Below, in pieces: positions 61,349 to 64,000 of a stretch of DNA of 64,000 bases. The DNA comes from an uncultured Clostridium sp. (GTDB taxonomy: Bacteria; Bacillota; Clostridia; TANB77; CAG-508). The translations under genes and the position numbers were made by a program. The notes under the pieces were generated by a model. It saw nothing but the letters and a program-made list of their open reading frames with translations, was not told where the DNA came from and made no database searches. The DNA lies in the NCBI GenBank assembly GCA_946565805.1, contig CAMNWO010000012.1, positions 1 through 64,000 on the forward strand. The letters are read 5' to 3'. The first letter of the stretch is position 1. Every line of letters starts with the position of its first letter.

Positions 61349-61777
61349 CTATTTTGTTTCATTTTGCAATGAATTTAAGTAGATTTCTAAAATATATACT
61401 GCTGATATAGTATCTACTATATTTCTTTTTTTATTCTTGTTAACATCTAAAAAGTTCATGGTTCTATGAGCTTCTACTGTTGTTAATCTTTCATCTACTG
61501 TTTCTATTTTTATTTTATTGTATTTGCATTTTAATTTATGGATAAAGTCCTGTGTTATTTTTGCTCTTTCTGATAAAGTTCCATTCATATGAAATGGCAT
61601 TCCTACTACAATGGTTTCCACTTCATAATTTGCTAAAATTTCATCTAGTCTTCTTAGCACAACTTTATCAGAACCATTTCTTTGTATGGTTTCCAAACCT
61701 TGTGCTGTAATATTTAAAGCATCTGTTATGGCAACGCCAACTCTTGCTTCTCCATAATCAATTCCTAATATTCTCAT
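61349..61777 (-). CDS. ruvX: Holliday junction resolvase-like RuvX/YqgF
   Basis: MRILGIDYGEARVGVAITD, VVGMPFHMNGT, VDERLTTVEA. Confidence 0.95.
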   Translation of the reverse strand: MRILGIDYGEARVGVAITDALNITAQGLETIQRNGSDKVVLRRLDEILANYEVETIVVGMPFHMNGTLSERAKITQDFIHKLKCKYNKIKIETVDERLTTVEAHRTMNFLDVNKNKKRNIVDTISAVYILEIYLNSLQNETK

Positions 61778-61778
61778 T

Positions 61779-62036
61779 TTATTTTTCTTCTAATCCTATA
61801 TAATCTTTTACCATTTTTTCTAATAGCTCATCTCTTTCAATGGCTCTTATTTTGTTTCTAGCATCATTATGGCTCGTAATATAAGTTGGGTCTCCTGATA
61901 AAATATATCCTACAATTTGATTAATTGGATTATATCCTTTTTGCACTAATGCTTCGTATACCTCTTTTAAAATTTCTCTACATCTTAAGTTTTCTTCTCT
62001 TTCTACTTCAAAATGCATTGTTTTGTCAAATTCCAT
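61779..62036 (-). CDS. IreB family regulatory phosphoprotein (UPF0297)
   Basis: [59 protein letters not shown]. Confidence 0.95.
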   Translation of the reverse strand: MEFDKTMHFEVEREENLRCREILKEVYEALVQKGYNPINQIVGYILSGDPTYITSHNDARNKIRAIERDELLEKMVKDYIGLEEK

Positions 62037-62052
62037 ATTCGTTTCCTCCTTT

Positions 62053-63192
62053 TTAAATATTGGTTATGTCACTTTCTTTGCTGTCAGCATGGTCTAAGTA
62101 TTCTTCTAATTTTTTCAATACTTCTTCTAATGCTGTTCCTTTATAGTAAGAAGATATTACAAAGTTTAGTCTTGGTATGGCTACCTCTTTACATTCAGCT
62201 CCTTTAGATAAGCCACCTAGCAATTTGGCTTCTAAGTTCATTTGTTGTCTTTCTTCTGGTGTTAGTTCAATCGGAGTTGTTTCTATCTTTTCTTTGACTT
62301 CATTTAAAAAATCTGCTACTCCATTTGCTTCTACTCCTGAAAAGGCTATCACAAATTTAGGTCCCATATACCTTACAAATACATATTCTTTTGCTAAGTT
62401 TTGTCCAATGTATTGGCTAATTTGTGTTATAACTTTATTTCCTAATTCTCTACAGTACTTTTTATTAATTTCTTGAATGTTGGTTATTTTAAACATACAG
62501 ATAGTTGATATAGTATATTGGTCAACAATTTTTTTGCCTTCTCCATATAAATACTCTTCTGAATATAGTCCTGTAAATAAGTCTTTTCTTACAATGGATT
62601 CTAATGTTTTTTGATGAACTACCGTTTTTAATACAGAAACAATATTTTCTTTAATTACTTCTAATACCGTAGTATCTACATTGTCAAAATCATGTGGTGT
62701 TCCACTTTCTATAATCCAATATCCTATGTACACATTATCAATGTATAATGGGAAAAAGATTGCTGATTTTGCTCTTCCAAATTCCATTTCTTGATATGGA
62801 AGTCTTTCGTTTTCATTATTTACGGTTACATATTTTGGTGTTGCTGATTGAATACTATCTTTGAACATCTCTACGTTTTGTAGTGCTTTTAATGCATTCC
62901 AATGCTTTGGATCTACATTAGAAGCTTTTACTTGATATTCTGCTCCGTCAAATACTACAATAGTTGAGTATTTAATTTCATATCTTTCAATTAGAATATC
63001 ATTAATTTTCTTTATTTTCTGCTCAACAGTGGAGGTTTCTCCTATGGCATTCATAAAATCTTGAACCACATATAAATTGGTGATTTTTTGGTTCATGTTT
63101 TTAAATTTCTGTATTTTTTTGTGTATGGTTACATTATATACAATTAGTCCTAATACAATTAAAACTAAAATTACTACGACTGCTATTATCAA
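62053..63192 (-). CDS. Membrane GAF/degenerate GGDEF-like protein
   Basis: N-terminal TM, GAF-like middle, [16 protein letters not shown] as in GGDEF domains but no GGDEF motif. Confidence 0.65.
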   Translation of the reverse strand: MIIAVVVILVLIVLGLIVYNVTIHKKIQKFKNMNQKITNLYVVQDFMNAIGETSTVEQKIKKINDILIERYEIKYSTIVVFDGAEYQVKASNVDPKHWNALKALQNVEMFKDSIQSATPKYVTVNNENERLPYQEMEFGRAKSAIFFPLYIDNVYIGYWIIESGTPHDFDNVDTTVLEVIKENIVSVLKTVVHQKTLESIVRKDLFTGLYSEEYLYGEGKKIVDQYTISTICMFKITNIQEINKKYCRELGNKVITQISQYIGQNLAKEYVFVRYMGPKFVIAFSGVEANGVADFLNEVKEKIETTPIELTPEERQQMNLEAKLLGGLSKGAECKEVAIPRLNFVISSYYKGTALEEVLKKLEEYLDHADSKESDITNI

Positions 63193-63357
63193 AGCTCGTT
63201 TCCCTCCTTCTGTTATTTATCTTGATTTACTTGAAATTTGGAAAAGAATAGTTATATTGCTAGGCAAATTTAATTCAAAATACCAGAAATGTATGTTTAT
63301 ACATTGAGGATTTTTGAATTAAATTTAACGAAGCAAGATGACTGTTATTTTTCAAAT

Positions 63358-64000
63358 TTAAAAGTCACGCATTCTATCCAAAGTACTATTCATACTAGAA
63401 GAAAAATTTCCTCCTCCATTTTTCTTAGCTGATGGTGGTTGATAATTCCCACTATTTCTAACTCCTCCTGCACTTACAATTGGATATATCATATTTCCTA
63501 ATTCTCTTAACGTTTGTAAAAATACTTTAGAATATCCTTTTAAAGAAATTTCACATTCAATAATTCCTTCTAAATATTTAATATAAGTTTCTTCTTCAAA
63601 TGGAATTGAAACATATTTAATTCTATCTCTGTCAAACAATTCTGTCATAAAAGACATAGCTGGGTCATTATAAAATGCCATTCCACCAATAATAGTTGCA
63701 TCTTTTATACCTCTAATTTTTACTGCTTTATTTAATACGATTCTTAATTTTTTTTCATCTAAAATATTTTTTACTTTTAGTTCTTTCAAAAAGGCTGTTA
63801 GTGGTTGTATCGTTAATATATCCATACTTTGTACTAAGTAAGTTTCTTGTGATTGTTTGAAATATCTTAGTGGTGTGTCAAAGTCAGTATCAATTAAGAT
63901 AAGTGAATGATTTTGTAATAACGTTTCTAATATCTTATCTGCCTGTCCTATTTTATCTTCCTCATTTGGTAAAGAAGTATAAACAGTAAGATTTTTATTA
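63358..64000 (-). CDS. Partial protein, possible CpaE/MinD-like ATPase; 5' end beyond window
   Basis: Frame stays open past the annotated ATG to the window edge (...NHSLILIDTDFDTPLRYFKQSQETYLVQSMDILTIQP). Confidence 0.45.
   Translation of the reverse strand, partial: NKNLTVYTSLPNEEDKIGQADKILETLLQNHSLILIDTDFDTPLRYFKQSQETYLVQSMDILTIQPLTAFLKELKVKNILDEKKLRIVLNKAVKIRGIKDATIIGGMAFYNDPAMSFMTELFDRDRIKYVSIPFEEETYIKYLEGIIECEISLKGYSKVFLQTLRELGNMIYPIVSAGGVRNSGNYQPPSAKKNGGGNFSSSMNSTLDRMRDF

Noticed and set aside
29-63307. Most short + strand ORFs overlapping minus-strand genes in the ORF track
   Set aside because: Antisense to strongly supported genes, low complexity, no RBS or family similarity.

Overview
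AT-rich 64 kb chromosomal window, Clostridia-like by gene content. Most genes are on the minus strand: nrdD, hisS, relA/spoT, recJ, gpr, uvrA, fhs, xseA/B, nusB, Asp23/AmaP, fmt-def-priA, yicC-remA-gmk-rpoZ, rsmE, rubrerythrin, metG, a Ca2+-type P-ATPase, mrnC, rbgA, IreB/RuvX/DUF1292, two tRNAs. Strongest signal: seven genes (relA, uvrA, two ABC exporters, priA, a GH25/LysM lysozyme, a P-type ATPase) are split in the ORF track at 11 places. At every break the sequence is NNN-C-GGN: one extra C directly before a Gly codon, so the ribosome meets an in-frame CGG and the homologous reading frame resumes at +1 with GGN=Gly. No break of any other kind was found. In-frame CGG is nearly absent from the other housekeeping genes by eye, but appears as ordinary Arg in several foreign-looking genes. 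This suggests genome-wide +1 recoding at CGG (or CGGN read as a Gly quadruplet), or else a very specific sequencing artefact. Second signal: a tandemly duplicated ~327 nt highly structured RNA with a consensus promoter (43.0-43.7 kb). Third: several families of short hairpin repeats at gene ends, many sharing a GGGAC/GTCCC core. Also notable: a ClpB-D1-like AAA domain fused to an FtsH-type M41 peptidase.
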